Shown here one piece after another: positions 16,357 through 24,883 of a DNA stretch of 64,000 bases. The DNA is from Streptomyces sp. DT2A-34 (GTDB taxonomy: Bacteria > Actinomycetota > Actinomycetes > Streptomycetales > Streptomycetaceae). Made by a program: the position numbers and the translations under genes. Location: contig NZ_JASTWJ010000001.1 of the NCBI RefSeq assembly GCF_030499515.1, forward strand, positions 248,001 through 312,000, in the 5' to 3' direction. Position 1 is the first letter of the stretch; every line of letters begins with the position of its first letter. The notes beneath the pieces are model-generated. The model saw only the letters and a program-made list of their open reading frames with translations. It made no database searches and was not told the DNA's origin.

Positions 16357-17726
16357 CCGCGGTGACCGTCTTCTGCGGCGCCTCCCCCGGCCGCGGCCCC
16401 GCACATGTGCGCACGGCCGCCGAACTCGGCCGCGCCCTGGCCGGGGCGGGCCTGCGGCTGGTCTACGGCGGTGCGCGCACCGGCCTCATGGGCGCCGTCG
16501 CGGACGGGGCGCTGAGCGCCGGCGGGGCGGTGACCGGAGTCGTGCCGCGCCTGATGCTGCCGTACGAGATCACCCACACGGGGCTCACCGATCTCGTCGT
16601 GGTCGGGGACATCCATGAGCGCAAGGCGCGGATGGCCGCGGAGGGCGATGCCTTCGTGGCCTTGCCGGGCGGGCTTGGCACGGCGGAGGAACTGCTGGAG
16701 GTGCTGTCCTGGGCGCAGTTGCAGATCCACCGCAAACCGTGTCTGCTCCTCGACCCGTCCGGTTTCTACCGCCCCCTGCTGTCCTTCCTGGAGCACGCGC
16801 GGGACGAGGGCTTCCTGCATCCCGGGGACATGGAGCGGATCGTCGTGTGCGCGTCGGTCGAGGAGGTGGTGGCACGGCTGACGCGGGCGCGCGAGGCGCC
16901 CGCGCGGGGGGCGGACGCGGTGCGGGTGCCGCGGGGGCGTGTCGCGTTCCTGTTCTCGGCCGCCGGCTCGCAGCAGCCGGGCATGGGGCGGGCGCTCCAT
17001 GGCTCCTCCCCGGTGTTCGCCGACGCCCTCGACGAGGTGTGCGCGCTGCTGGACCCGTACGTCGACGTGCCGTTGCGGGAGGTGATGTTCGCCGAGGCGG
17101 GTACGCCCACCGCCGCCCTGCTCGATCGGGTCGCGTTCGGGTATCCGGCGATCTTCGCGCTGCAGATCGCGCAGTACCGGCTGCTGGAGAGTCAGGGTGT
17201 GCGCCCGCACGTGCTGTTCGGCTACTCGGCCGGGCACATGGCCGCCGCGCACGCGGCGGGGGTGCTGTCCCTGCCGGACGCGTGTCGTGCGGTCGGCACG
17301 CTGGCCCGGCTCGCGGACGGGCTGCCGAAGACGGGGTGCATGGCGGCCGTGGAGGCGTCCCCCGAAGAGCTCGGCCCTGGGCCGGGGGCGGTGATCGCGG
17401 CGGTCAACGGGCCACGGTCGGTGGTCGTGTCGGGAGACCGTGCGGCGGTGCGGCGGATCTGCGAGGAGTGGGCGGCGCGGGGTCGCCGTACGCATCAGCT
17501 CCGCCTGGACGTGGCGCCCCACTCCCCCCACTTCGACGCCCTGCTGGACGACTACCGCCGCGCCTTGGCGTCGCTCGTCCTGCGGGCCCCGCCCTGCCCC
17601 TGCTCTCCGACACCACCGCCGAGCCGGTCGGGGCCGAGGCGGCCGAGCCGGACTTCTGGGCGCGGGCGATGCGCGCACCGGTCCGTTTCGCGGACGCGGT
17701 CGGCCGACTGCACCGCGACGGAGTGA
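16353..17726 (+). CDS. LOG phosphoribohydrolase fused to an acyltransferase domain (FasF-like fusion), 3' frameshift
   Basis: Residues 1 to about 190 are a complete LOG-family domain that releases free cytokinin bases from their nucleotides ([23 protein letters not shown], and the active-site PGGLGTAEE). A malonyl-CoA:ACP transacylase-type domain follows in the same frame from about residue 195 ([16 protein letters not shown], nucleophile motif [12 protein letters not shown] with Ser, VAPHSPHFD with His). Near 17590 the frame breaks and runs out of frame to 17726. The native C-terminus continues in another frame to 17866. The ATG at 16353 overlaps the FasE stop. R. fascians FasF has only the LOG part, so the fused acyltransferase is unusual; its substrate is unknown. 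Confidence 0.8.
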   Translation: MTAVTVFCGASPGRGPAHVRTAAELGRALAGAGLRLVYGGARTGLMGAVADGALSAGGAVTGVVPRLMLPYEITHTGLTDLVVVGDIHERKARMAAEGDAFVALPGGLGTAEELLEVLSWAQLQIHRKPCLLLDPSGFYRPLLSFLEHARDEGFLHPGDMERIVVCASVEEVVARLTRAREAPARGADAVRVPRGRVAFLFSAAGSQQPGMGRALHGSSPVFADALDEVCALLDPYVDVPLREVMFAEAGTPTAALLDRVAFGYPAIFALQIAQYRLLESQGVRPHVLFGYSAGHMAAAHAAGVLSLPDACRAVGTLARLADGLPKTGCMAAVEASPEELGPGPGAVIAAVNGPRSVVVSGDRAAVRRICEEWAARGRRTHQLRLDVAPHSPHFDALLDDYRRALASLVLRAPPCPCSPTPPPSRSGPRRPSRTSGRGRCAHRSVSRTRSADCTATE

Positions 17727-17866
17727 CGGTCTGCGTCGAGCTCGGCCCCGGTGACGTCCTGACCGGCATGCTCGCCGGCTGCCTGCCCGACGGCGCCCGG
17801 CGGCCCCTGGCGGTCGCCGTGGCGCGGAACTGGCAGGCTCCACGGGAGGGGGCCGACGTAGCCTGA
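17585..17866 (+). other. Out-of-frame C-terminus of the acyltransferase domain
   Basis: After the frame break near 17590 the family-like continuation is read in a different plus frame: [47 protein letters not shown], ending with a TGA at 17866. These are the standard closing elements of acyltransferase domains. Adding one base in the gccccgccctgcccctgc tract joins both parts into one protein of about 504 residues. No start codon with a ribosome site precedes this tail, so it is not a separate gene. Confidence 0.75.
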
Positions 17867-17895
17867 GTGCTCCGTACGACTCCTGAGGAGCCTCG

Positions 17896-19650
17896 TTGAG
17901 CATCGCAGCGACCGAGACCGCCCCGCCCACCTGGCGGCTGCTCCTGGGCTACGTACGCCCGCACCGGTGGGCCCTGCTGGCGGGCGCCGTGCTCTCGCTG
18001 GTCACGGGCGCCACCGGGCTGCTGCTGCCGCTGGTGGCGCGGGAGTTGATCGACGACCTGTCCCACGACCGGACCATCACCGGCGCGCTGCTGATCATGT
18101 CCGGGCTGGTGGTCGGCAACGCCGCGGTGGGCGCGCTGGGTTCGTATGTGCTGCGGCGCACCGCCGAGTCGGTGGTGCTCGGCGCGCGGCGCGCCCTGTC
18201 GTCGTATCTGCTGCGGTTGCGCATCGCCGCCGTGGACCGCACCGAGCCGGGCGATCTGATGGCCCGCATCACCTCGGACACGACGCTGCTGCGCGAGGTC
18301 ACGACGGACTCGCTGGTCGGCCTCGGCACCGGCGGGCTGACGCTGGTGGCGACGGTGGTGATGATGGGCCTGGTGGATCCGGTGCTGCTGGCCGTCACGC
18401 TCGCCGTGATCCTGGGCGCCGGCACGATCCTGGGCGTGATCGTGCCGCGCATCAACCGGGCCAGCCGTCGGGCGCAGGACGCGGTCGGGGTGATGGGGGC
18501 CTCGCTGGAGCGGATCCTCGGCGCGCTGCGCACGGTGAAGGCGTCGGGTGCCGAGCACCGGGAGGAACGTACGCTGCACGAGGCCGCCGAGGAGTCGTGG
18601 CGGCAGAGCGTACGGGCCGCCAAGTGGTCGGCGGCGGCGGGCAACACGGCCGGGCTCTCCATGCAGATCGCGTTCATCACGGTGCTCGCGGTGGGCGGGG
18701 CCCGGGTGGCGACCGGGGCGATCGACATCGGCACACTGGTCGCCTTCCTGCTGTACGTCTTCTATCTGATGTCGCCGATCCAGCAGGTGGTCGGCGCGAT
18801 CACGCAGTACCAGACGGGCTCGGCGGCGCTCGCCCGCATCCAGGAGGCGCTGCGGCTGCCCGCCGAACCGGCCGCCGCGCCCGCGCCGTTGCCCACCGCC
18901 GGGGCGGAGCCGGCCGCGGTCGCGTTCGAGGACGTGCGCTTCCGGTACGCCGACGATCTGCCGTACGTCCACCACGGGGTGACGTTCGCCGTGCCCGCCC
19001 AGGGCATGACGGCCTTCGTCGGCCCGTCCGGCGCGGGCAAGACGACCGTGTTCTCCCTCATCGAGCGGTTCTACGACCCCGAGGGCGGGACCATTTCGCT
19101 CGACGGGCGGGACCTCGCCGAGTGGGAGCTGACCCAACTGCGTTCCGCGATCGGCTATGTGGAGCAGGACGCCCCGGTCCTGTCCGGTTCGCTGCGGGAC
19201 AACCTGCTGCTGGGCAACCCGGACGCGGACGACGACGCCCTCACGCGGGTCCTGAAGACGACGCGCCTGGACGGCCTGGTCGCCCGGCTGCCCGCCGGCC
19301 TCGACACGCTCGTCGGTCACCGGGGCACCAAGCTCTCCGGCGGCGAACGCCAGCGTGTCGCCATCGCCCGCGCCCTGCTGCGCCGACCCCGCCTGCTGCT
19401 CCTCGACGAGGCCACCTCGCAACTCGACGCGGTGAACGAGGCGGCGCTGCGCGACACGGTCGCCGACGTCGCCCGCACGACCACGGTGCTGGTCGTGGCG
19501 CACCGGCTGTCGACGGTGACGATGGCCGACCGGATCGTGGTGATGGACGCGGGCCGGGTGCGCGCGGTGGGCACCCACCGGGAACTCGTGGCGGCCGATC
19601 CGCTCTACGCGGAGCTCGCGGCGACGCAGTTCCTGGCGACGTCCGACTGA
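17896..19650 (+). CDS. ABC exporter, fused permease-ATPase
   Basis: A 584-residue half-transporter of the lipid/drug/peptide exporter type that would act as a dimer. Six hydrophobic segments occupy about residues 15-315. The nucleotide-binding domain follows with Walker [10 protein letters not shown] near 376, signature LSGGERQR, Walker B LLLLDEAT and the switch His in VVAHRLST. I take the TTG at 17896 as the start because GAGGAG precedes it. It lies 29 bases after the LOG-acyltransferase reading frame in the same direction, so it probably belongs to the fas-like operon and may export its product. That substrate is inferred from position only. Confidence 0.87.
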   Translation: MSIAATETAPPTWRLLLGYVRPHRWALLAGAVLSLVTGATGLLLPLVARELIDDLSHDRTITGALLIMSGLVVGNAAVGALGSYVLRRTAESVVLGARRALSSYLLRLRIAAVDRTEPGDLMARITSDTTLLREVTTDSLVGLGTGGLTLVATVVMMGLVDPVLLAVTLAVILGAGTILGVIVPRINRASRRAQDAVGVMGASLERILGALRTVKASGAEHREERTLHEAAEESWRQSVRAAKWSAAAGNTAGLSMQIAFITVLAVGGARVATGAIDIGTLVAFLLYVFYLMSPIQQVVGAITQYQTGSAALARIQEALRLPAEPAAAPAPLPTAGAEPAAVAFEDVRFRYADDLPYVHHGVTFAVPAQGMTAFVGPSGAGKTTVFSLIERFYDPEGGTISLDGRDLAEWELTQLRSAIGYVEQDAPVLSGSLRDNLLLGNPDADDDALTRVLKTTRLDGLVARLPAGLDTLVGHRGTKLSGGERQRVAIARALLRRPRLLLLDEATSQLDAVNEAALRDTVADVARTTTVLVVAHRLSTVTMADRIVVMDAGRVRAVGTHRELVAADPLYAELAATQFLATSD

Positions 19651-19690
19651 GCGCTCCGCGGGTTGGGCCGCGATGTGTCGTCTTTCGTCT

Positions 19691-19770
19691 GCGGCGCCGT
19701 CGTGGCTGGTCGCGCCCCGCGCGGCGGAGCCGCATGTCGAATGCGGCCCCGCGCCCCTGTCGGGGCGCTG
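19691..19770 (-). repeat. Streptomyces-type GC-rich palindromic intergenic repeat, copy 1
   Basis: Read on the minus strand it contains aggggcgcggggc, then acatgcggctccgccgcg, then cgcgaccagccacgac, in the same order and spacing as the copy at 56566. Inner parts form hairpins (gcggctccgccgc). It sits between the stop of the ABC exporter and the stop of the convergent FhuF-like gene, so it may also act as a two-way terminator. Elements of this sequence are very common between Streptomyces genes. Confidence 0.75.
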
Positions 19771-19784
19771 CCGACAGGTTCGTT

Positions 19785-20630
19785 TCAGCCCTGCAGTCGG
19801 CGCAGCCGTTCCGCGTCGCAGGTGCGGGGGCAGGTGGCGCACGCCTCGTCGGGGCGGATCGTGTAGTACATGCAGCAGCCGGTGCGGGTGCGTGTCGGGT
19901 GCCGTCGTCCGTCGTCGGTCGTCAGGTGACGGAAGTCGGCGCCGCCGGGGTACGGGGTCACCGCGGTAGGCAACAGCCGGGTGGCCGCCGCTACGGCTTC
20001 GTCCTCGCGGCCGAGCGTCCGGCCGAGGTACCAGATACCGGAGACGAGGTCGTCGGCGACCATGCCCCACAGGGCGCGTGAGCCGCGTCGCGCGACGGGG
20101 CCGATCGCGTCCAGGAGCGGACCCATGTGATCGGCGACGGCGGCACGCAACTCCACGCGCAGGGCCTCTTCATGAGGGGCCGTCAGCACGCCGGGGAGGG
20201 TGGCCGCCTGGTCGTCGGCCAGGCAGGCGAGGTCGCTCCCGGGCGTGAGGGTGAACTCGGCCGAGTCGAGGTCCAGGCGCAGGTCCTCGGGCCGGATCCG
20301 CGGCACGCGGCGTTCGAGGTACCAGGCTCCGCTCATGAGCAGGGAGACCGACCAGGCGTAGTCGTGCAGGGCACGCGAGGCGGCGACGTGGCGACGCGGA
20401 ACGCTCCCGTAGCGGTCGTGGATCCGGGCCGTCTCCGCCGCCACGAAGGCGTCGAGCACGGCCTCGTCCTTCACCAGCTCCGCCGCCGACACTCCCCCTC
20501 GGGCGCCCGCCGTGCCGGGCTCGGCGACCCGCACGGACAGGACGTCGCAGAGGTCGGTCAGCCGCGCGTAGACATCACCGAGCGTACGCGCGACGGCGCC
20601 GGCCGACGGAGGCGTCGAGGCCACGGACAT
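19785..20630 (-). CDS. FhuF-like [2Fe-2S] siderophore-iron reductase
   Basis: A 281-residue cytoplasmic protein of the ferric-siderophore reductase type. The diagnostic feature is the C-terminal cysteine cluster GCCMYYTIRPDEACATCPRT plus a last C, which in FhuF binds a 2Fe-2S centre. The N-terminal and middle parts are helical with conserved tryptophans (YAWSVSLLMSGAWYLERR). The start is the ATG at 20630, preceded by AGGAGC. It is divergent from the siderophore importer, and an iron box lies 37 bases upstream of the start. It should release iron from the imported siderophore by reduction. Confidence 0.87.
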   Translation of the reverse strand: MSVASTPPSAGAVARTLGDVYARLTDLCDVLSVRVAEPGTAGARGGVSAAELVKDEAVLDAFVAAETARIHDRYGSVPRRHVAASRALHDYAWSVSLLMSGAWYLERRVPRIRPEDLRLDLDSAEFTLTPGSDLACLADDQAATLPGVLTAPHEEALRVELRAAVADHMGPLLDAIGPVARRGSRALWGMVADDLVSGIWYLGRTLGREDEAVAAATRLLPTAVTPYPGGADFRHLTTDDGRRHPTRTRTGCCMYYTIRPDEACATCPRTCDAERLRRLQG

Positions 20631-20666
20631 CGGTGCTCCTGTGCGAGGTTTCAACGAAAAACAGAC

Positions 20667-20683
20667 TAGGTAAGCCTTACCTT
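20667..20683. promoter_or_regulatory. Iron box (DtxR/DmdR-type operator) for the reductase gene
   Basis: An inverted repeat AGGTAAG-c-CTTACCT with flanking T's, very close to the actinobacterial iron-box consensus TTAGGTTAGGCTAACCTAA. It lies upstream of the FhuF-like gene in the divergent region and predicts repression by an iron-loaded DmdR/DtxR protein. Confidence 0.85.
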
Positions 20684-20773
20684 ACACACGTAATCAAGGG
20701 AAAACACCAGATGAACCGTGAGCGCCTGATCATCTATTGCGCATGTCACAGTGATCTCACAGCAGTTGAACTA

Positions 20774-20792
20774 TAAAGCAAGCCTAACCTAA
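20774..20792. promoter_or_regulatory. Iron box (DtxR/DmdR-type operator) for the siderophore operon
   Basis: The right half GCCTAACCTAA matches the iron-box consensus exactly; the left half is weaker. It ends 11 bases before the GTG of the first permease gene, so a bound repressor would cover the promoter or start of the transport-biosynthesis operon. Confidence 0.85.
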
Positions 20793-20803
20793 GCTCACGC
20801 CTT

Positions 20804-21829
20804 GTGACTGCGACCCAACGGGGCGCACCCATCGGTGTGCCCTTCCGTGCCTTCCGGCACATACCGCTCTTCCTCACCGGCCTCGGCGCCCTGGCGCTCT
20901 GCACCGCGCTGAGTCTCGCCCTCGGCGCCCGTTCCGTGCCCTTGTCCACGGTCGCCGACGCGCTGTTCGGAAGCGCTCACGGACGCGAAGCCCTGGTGGT
21001 GACCGGGCTGCGCCTGCCCCGCACCGTCATCGGACTCGCGGTCGGTGCCGCGCTCGGCGTCGCCGGGGCCGTCGCCCAGGGCATCACCCGCAATCCGCTC
21101 GCCTCGCCGACCACGCTCGGCATCAACGCGGGCGCCGGCTTCGCAGTCGTCGTCGCCATCTTCGCGCTGAAGCTCAACAGCCCTGCCCAGTACGTGTGGT
21201 TCGCGTTCGCCGGAGCGGCCGGCGCCGCCCTGTTCGCGCAGGCCCTCGCCCGCCGCGCCGGAGACATCGACCCCGTACGGCTGGCGTTGGGCGGCACCGT
21301 ACTCCAACTCGTCCTGCTCTCCTGGACGTCGGCAGTCATGCTGATGAACCAGCGCACGCTGGACGAGGCCCGCTTCTGGCTGGCCGGTTCGCTGTCCGGC
21401 CGTACCCTCGACGTGCTCTGGCCGGTGCTGCCCACCCTGCTGCTCGGCCTGGTGGTCGCGCTGGCGGTCTCCCCCGCCCTCAACGCCCTTGCCCTGGGCG
21501 ACGATTCGGCCCAGGCGCTCGGCGTTCCGGTGGCCCGGATCCGGCTGGCCGGCGGGATCGCGGTCGTCCTGCTCGCCGGATCGGCGGTGGCGGTGGCCGG
21601 TCCGATCGCGTTCATCGGGCTCGCCGCGCCCCATCTCGTACGGCCGCTGCTCGGCGGCGACCACCGACTGCTGGTGCCCGGCTGTCTGATCGCGGGGCCA
21701 CTGCTGCTGCTCACGGCCGATGTGCTCGGCCGGATGGTGATCCGCCCCTCGGAACTGGAGGTCGGCATCGTGACCGCGTTCCTGGGTGCGCCGCTGCTGG
21801 CGCTGCTGGCCCGGAGGGTGGCCCGATGA
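20804..21829 (+). CDS. FecCD-type iron-siderophore ABC permease 1
   Basis: A 341-residue integral membrane protein with about nine to ten hydrophobic segments, of the BtuC/FecCD group. Recognisable blocks are LRLPRTVIGLAVGAALGVAGA, cut in the usual place before QGITRNPLASPTTLG, and the late GPIAFIGLAAPHLVRPLLG, which contacts the ATPase. It starts with GTG 11 bases behind an iron box. Its stop overlaps the next gene (ATGA). With the second permease, the ATPase and the lipoprotein it forms a complete importer for a ferric siderophore, most likely the one made by the downstream genes. Confidence 0.9.
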   Translation: MTATQRGAPIGVPFRAFRHIPLFLTGLGALALCTALSLALGARSVPLSTVADALFGSAHGREALVVTGLRLPRTVIGLAVGAALGVAGAVAQGITRNPLASPTTLGINAGAGFAVVVAIFALKLNSPAQYVWFAFAGAAGAALFAQALARRAGDIDPVRLALGGTVLQLVLLSWTSAVMLMNQRTLDEARFWLAGSLSGRTLDVLWPVLPTLLLGLVVALAVSPALNALALGDDSAQALGVPVARIRLAGGIAVVLLAGSAVAVAGPIAFIGLAAPHLVRPLLGGDHRLLVPGCLIAGPLLLLTADVLGRMVIRPSELEVGIVTAFLGAPLLALLARRVAR

Positions 21830-22875
21830 GCGCCGCGGTCGTGTCCGTGCGTACGAAGTCCGCCTCCCGTGCCCGGGTCCGGCGCCGCGTCCTGCTGTTC
21901 GCCACGACGGGCCTGGCCCTTCTGTTCGTGCTGCTCACCGTGTCCCTGACGACGGGTGAGATACCGATGCCCGCGGGCACGGCGCTGCGGGCGCTGGTCG
22001 GGCTCGGGGATCCGGGCGATGTGCTGGTGGTGCAGCAGTTCCGGGCGCCGCGGTCGGTGGCGGCGATCGTCGCCGGTGCCGGGCTGGGCGCCGCGGGCCT
22101 GGTGCTGCAGCGGCTGTTCCGCAATCCGCTGGCGTCTCCGGACGTCATGGGCGTGACGGGCGGGGCGTCGCTGGGCGCGGTGGCGTTGATCGCCGCCGGG
22201 GCCTCGCAGGCGCTGATGCCGGTCGGGGCGCTGGGCGGCGGGCTGCTCGCGGCGCTGCTGCTGGGCGTGTTCGCCTGGCGCTCGGGGCTCGCTGTGACCC
22301 GGCTGGTGCTCACCGGGCTCGCCGTGCAGGCGGGCCTCGCCGCCGCCGTGAACCTGATGATCGTGCGCTTCCCGGCCGAGCTCGCCGGGTCGGCACTGCA
22401 GTGGACGACCGGTTCGGTGTACGGGCGGACGTGGACGGAGGTGTGGGGAGCGGGCGGCGCCATGCTGCTCGCGCTCGCCGCCGCGCTGGTGATGCACCGG
22501 CAGCTGGCGGTGCTCGACCTCGGGGACGACTCGGCGGGCGCGCTCGGTCTTCGCACGTCCAGGACCCGCCTCCAACTGCTGCTCGTCGCCGTCGCGTTGG
22601 CGTCGCTGGCGGCCGCGCTCGCCGGGCCGGTGACGTTCGTCGCGCTCGCCGTGCCGCACATCGTGCGGTTCGTCACCGGGCCGCCGACCGCCGCGTCCCT
22701 CGCCCTCGCCGGGCTCACCGGGGCGGTGCTGCTGCTCGCCTCCGACCTGGTCGTGCAGCACCTGCTGCCGATCGAGGGGCTGCCGGTCGGCGCGGTCACC
22801 GCCACGCTCGGCGCGCCCTGGCTGCTGGTGCTGATGCTGCGCCAGAGCTCGCCCGTCCAGAGGAGTCACCGATGA
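21826..22875 (+). CDS. FecCD-type iron-siderophore ABC permease 2
   Basis: A 349-residue partner of the preceding permease with the same fold. The blocks FRAPRSVAAIVAGAGLGAAG, RNPLASPDVMGVTGG and GPVTFVALAVPHIVRFV are visible. A longer basic N-terminus (RTKSASRARVRRR) precedes the first membrane segment. The ATG overlaps the preceding stop and the TGA overlaps the following ATG, so translation of the three genes is coupled. Two different permease subunits suggest a heterodimer, as in FepD/FepG. Confidence 0.9.
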   Translation: MSAAVVSVRTKSASRARVRRRVLLFATTGLALLFVLLTVSLTTGEIPMPAGTALRALVGLGDPGDVLVVQQFRAPRSVAAIVAGAGLGAAGLVLQRLFRNPLASPDVMGVTGGASLGAVALIAAGASQALMPVGALGGGLLAALLLGVFAWRSGLAVTRLVLTGLAVQAGLAAAVNLMIVRFPAELAGSALQWTTGSVYGRTWTEVWGAGGAMLLALAAALVMHRQLAVLDLGDDSAGALGLRTSRTRLQLLLVAVALASLAAALAGPVTFVALAVPHIVRFVTGPPTAASLALAGLTGAVLLLASDLVVQHLLPIEGLPVGAVTATLGAPWLLVLMLRQSSPVQRSHR

Positions 22876-23750
22876 CCGGCGCCCGGCACGAACCCGCCCC
22901 GCCGCCCTCCACCGGTCTTCAGGAGCCGCACATGCCCGCCCCCGCCAACCAGCTCTCCACGCAGGGCCTCGATCTGCGCTACGGCGACCGGACCGTGGTC
23001 GGCGGTCTCGACCTGACCCTGCCGGGTGGCGCCGTCACGGCGATCGTCGGCCCCAACGCCTGCGGTAAGTCCACCCTGTTGAGGGGGCTCAGCCGACTCC
23101 TCGCCCCGGCCGCCGGCACCGTGGCGCTCGACGGCGCCGACATCCACCACATGTCCGCCCGTTCCCTCGCCCGCCGCATGGGCCTGCTGCCGCAGCAGCC
23201 GGTGACCCCCGAGGCGATCACCGTCGAGGCGCTCGTACGGCTCGGCCGCTATCCCCATCAGCGGCTGCTGAGCCCCTGGTCGGCCGCCGACCAGAAGGCC
23301 GTCGACGAGGCCCTGGAGCGTACCGGCACCGCGGTCCTGCGCGACCACCCCGTGGACCAGCTCTCCGGCGGTCAGCGTCAACGCGCCTGGATCGCGCTGG
23401 CGTTGGCGCAGGACACCGAGCTGCTGCTGCTCGACGAGCCGACGACCTTCCTCGACCTGCGGCACCAGCTCGACGTCCTCGACCTGGTCGCCGCCCTGCA
23501 CGCCGAGGCCGGCCGCACCGTGGTGATGGTGCTGCACGACCTCGGACAGGCCGCCCGCTACGCGGACCACATGGTGGTCCTCAAGGACGGCCGCCTCGCC
23601 GCCGCCGGCGCCCCGGCCGACATCCTCGACGCGGAGCTGGTCAAGTCCGTGTTCGACGTGGACTGCCGGGTGATCCCCGACCCGGAGACCGGCACCCCGC
23701 TGGTCGTCCCCAAGAGCAGCGCGGTGCGGCACTCCGCCGCCACTGCCTGA
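22872..23750 (+). CDS. Iron-siderophore ABC transporter ATPase
   Basis: A 292-residue FepC-type ATPase. Walker A reads GPNACGKST (usually GPNGCGKST; the Gly to Ala change is conservative), the signature is LSGGQRQR, Walker B is LLLLDEPT, and the switch His is in VLHDLGQ. The start at 22872 overlaps the permease stop. An alternative ATG at 22932 also has an AGGAG site, and the extra 20 residues between them are low-complexity, so the true start could be the second. It powers the importer formed by the two upstream permeases. Confidence 0.9.
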   Translation: MTGARHEPAPPPSTGLQEPHMPAPANQLSTQGLDLRYGDRTVVGGLDLTLPGGAVTAIVGPNACGKSTLLRGLSRLLAPAAGTVALDGADIHHMSARSLARRMGLLPQQPVTPEAITVEALVRLGRYPHQRLLSPWSAADQKAVDEALERTGTAVLRDHPVDQLSGGQRQRAWIALALAQDTELLLLDEPTTFLDLRHQLDVLDLVAALHAEAGRTVVMVLHDLGQAARYADHMVVLKDGRLAAAGAPADILDAELVKSVFDVDCRVIPDPETGTPLVVPKSSAVRHSAATA

Positions 23751-23775
23751 TCAGTCCCCACTCACAGAAGGACCC

Positions 23776-24795
23776 ATGTTCATGCGATCTCCCCTGCGCG
23801 GAATCGGCCGGCTGATCGCCGTGCTGCTCTCCGTCGTGCTCGGCACGGCCGTCCTGGCCGCCTGTGGCAGCGAGGACTCCTCCAAGGACAGCGGCACGGC
23901 CAAGGCCGCCAATGACAGCTCCGCCTTCCCGCGCACGCTGAAGACCGTGATGGGCGACGTGAAGATCCCGTCCCAGCCGAAGCGGGTCGTCGTGCTCGAC
24001 ACCGGTGAGCTGGACGACGTCACCCTGCTCGGCATCGACCCGGTCGGTGCGGTCGCCCCGCACTTCAAGACTTCGGGCGGCTTCCCGACCTACCTGGACG
24101 GCGAGCTCAAGAACACCGTCGACGTCGGCCCGCTCCTGGAGCCCAACCTGGAGAAGATCGCCTCGCTGAAGCCCGATCTGATCCTGTCCTCCAAGGTCCG
24201 GCACGAGAAGGTCTACGACAAGCTCAGCGCCATCGCGCCGACCGTCTTCACCGAGACCACCGGCGGTGTCTGGAAGGAGAACCTGAAGGTCCACGCCGAG
24301 GCGCTGGGTCTGGAGAAGGAGGCCGCGGCCAAGCTGAAGGAGTACGAGACGCAGGCCAAGGCGCTCGGTGCGGCCATCGAGAAGAAGGACGGGGGCACCA
24401 TGCCGACCGTGTCCGTGGTCCGCTTCATCGCCGGTCCGACCCGTCTGTACCAGACCAACTCCTACAGCGGTGTCGTCCTGAACGACATCGGCTTCCAGCG
24501 GCCCAAGTCGCAGATCTCCAGCGACCCCGAGGTCACGATGAAGGACGTCAGCCCCGAGGAGATCGACCAGGCCGACGCCGACCTGATCTTCGTCACGGCC
24601 GCCGACGCCGAGGACAAGACCCAGAAGAAGCAGGTCGTCTCCAATCCGGTGTGGAAGGACCTCCCGGCCGTGAAGGACGGCAAGGTCTTCGAGGTGCCGG
24701 ACGAGACGTGGATGTCCGGCATCGGCGTCCAGGCCGCCGAGGAGATGCTCAAGGACGTGGCGAAGGCCACCGGCGTGGAGCTCCCGGCGAAGTAA
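23776..24795 (+). CDS. Iron-siderophore substrate-binding lipoprotein
   Basis: A 339-residue extracellular binding protein. The signal sequence ends in a lipobox LAAC with the lipid-bearing Cys at residue 30, followed by a Ser/Asp/Lys-rich linker. The two lobes of the FepB/FhuD fold follow, joined by a long helix (the ENLKVHAEALGLEKEAAAKL region). VVVLDTGELDDVTLLGIDPVG and SSDPEVTMKDVSPEEIDQAD are typical of family members. A second ATG six bases later (23782) has better spacing to the GAAGGA site and may be the true start. It delivers the ferric siderophore to the permeases. Confidence 0.9.
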   Translation: MFMRSPLRGIGRLIAVLLSVVLGTAVLAACGSEDSSKDSGTAKAANDSSAFPRTLKTVMGDVKIPSQPKRVVVLDTGELDDVTLLGIDPVGAVAPHFKTSGGFPTYLDGELKNTVDVGPLLEPNLEKIASLKPDLILSSKVRHEKVYDKLSAIAPTVFTETTGGVWKENLKVHAEALGLEKEAAAKLKEYETQAKALGAAIEKKDGGTMPTVSVVRFIAGPTRLYQTNSYSGVVLNDIGFQRPKSQISSDPEVTMKDVSPEEIDQADADLIFVTAADAEDKTQKKQVVSNPVWKDLPAVKDGKVFEVPDETWMSGIGVQAAEEMLKDVAKATGVELPAK

Positions 24796-24812
24796 CCGGT
24801 CGCCGAACCTTC

Positions 24813-24847
24813 GGGGCGGGCCGCGCCCGACCGGCCCGGCCCGCCCC
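24813..24847 (+). terminator. GC-rich hairpin between transport and biosynthesis genes
   Basis: A perfect 10-base inverted repeat, ggggcgggcc / ggcccgcccc, with a 15-base interior. It lies in the 88-base gap between the lipoprotein gene and the ATP-grasp gene. There is no T-run, so it may reduce rather than stop transcription, or stabilise the upstream mRNA. Confidence 0.5.
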
Positions 24848-24883
24848 AACCCCCCACCCGCTAGCGGAAGTTGTTCCTCTGCC

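Noticed and set aside
16353..16930. LOG gene as lysine decarboxylase
   Set aside because: The PGGxGTxxE motif is diagnostic for LOG phosphoribohydrolases. The old lysine decarboxylase label comes from misannotation, and the cytokinin context supports LOG.
15747..17930. Long minus-strand frame of 727 codons opposite the fas-like genes
   Set aside because: Its product is a low-complexity Arg/Gly/His-rich shadow of the high-GC plus-strand genes, without domain motifs or a plausible ribosome site.
20804..24795. Importer genes as a vitamin B12 uptake system
   Set aside because: FecCD and BtuC proteins are similar, but two different permeases, an iron box and coupled siderophore synthesis genes favour siderophore uptake.
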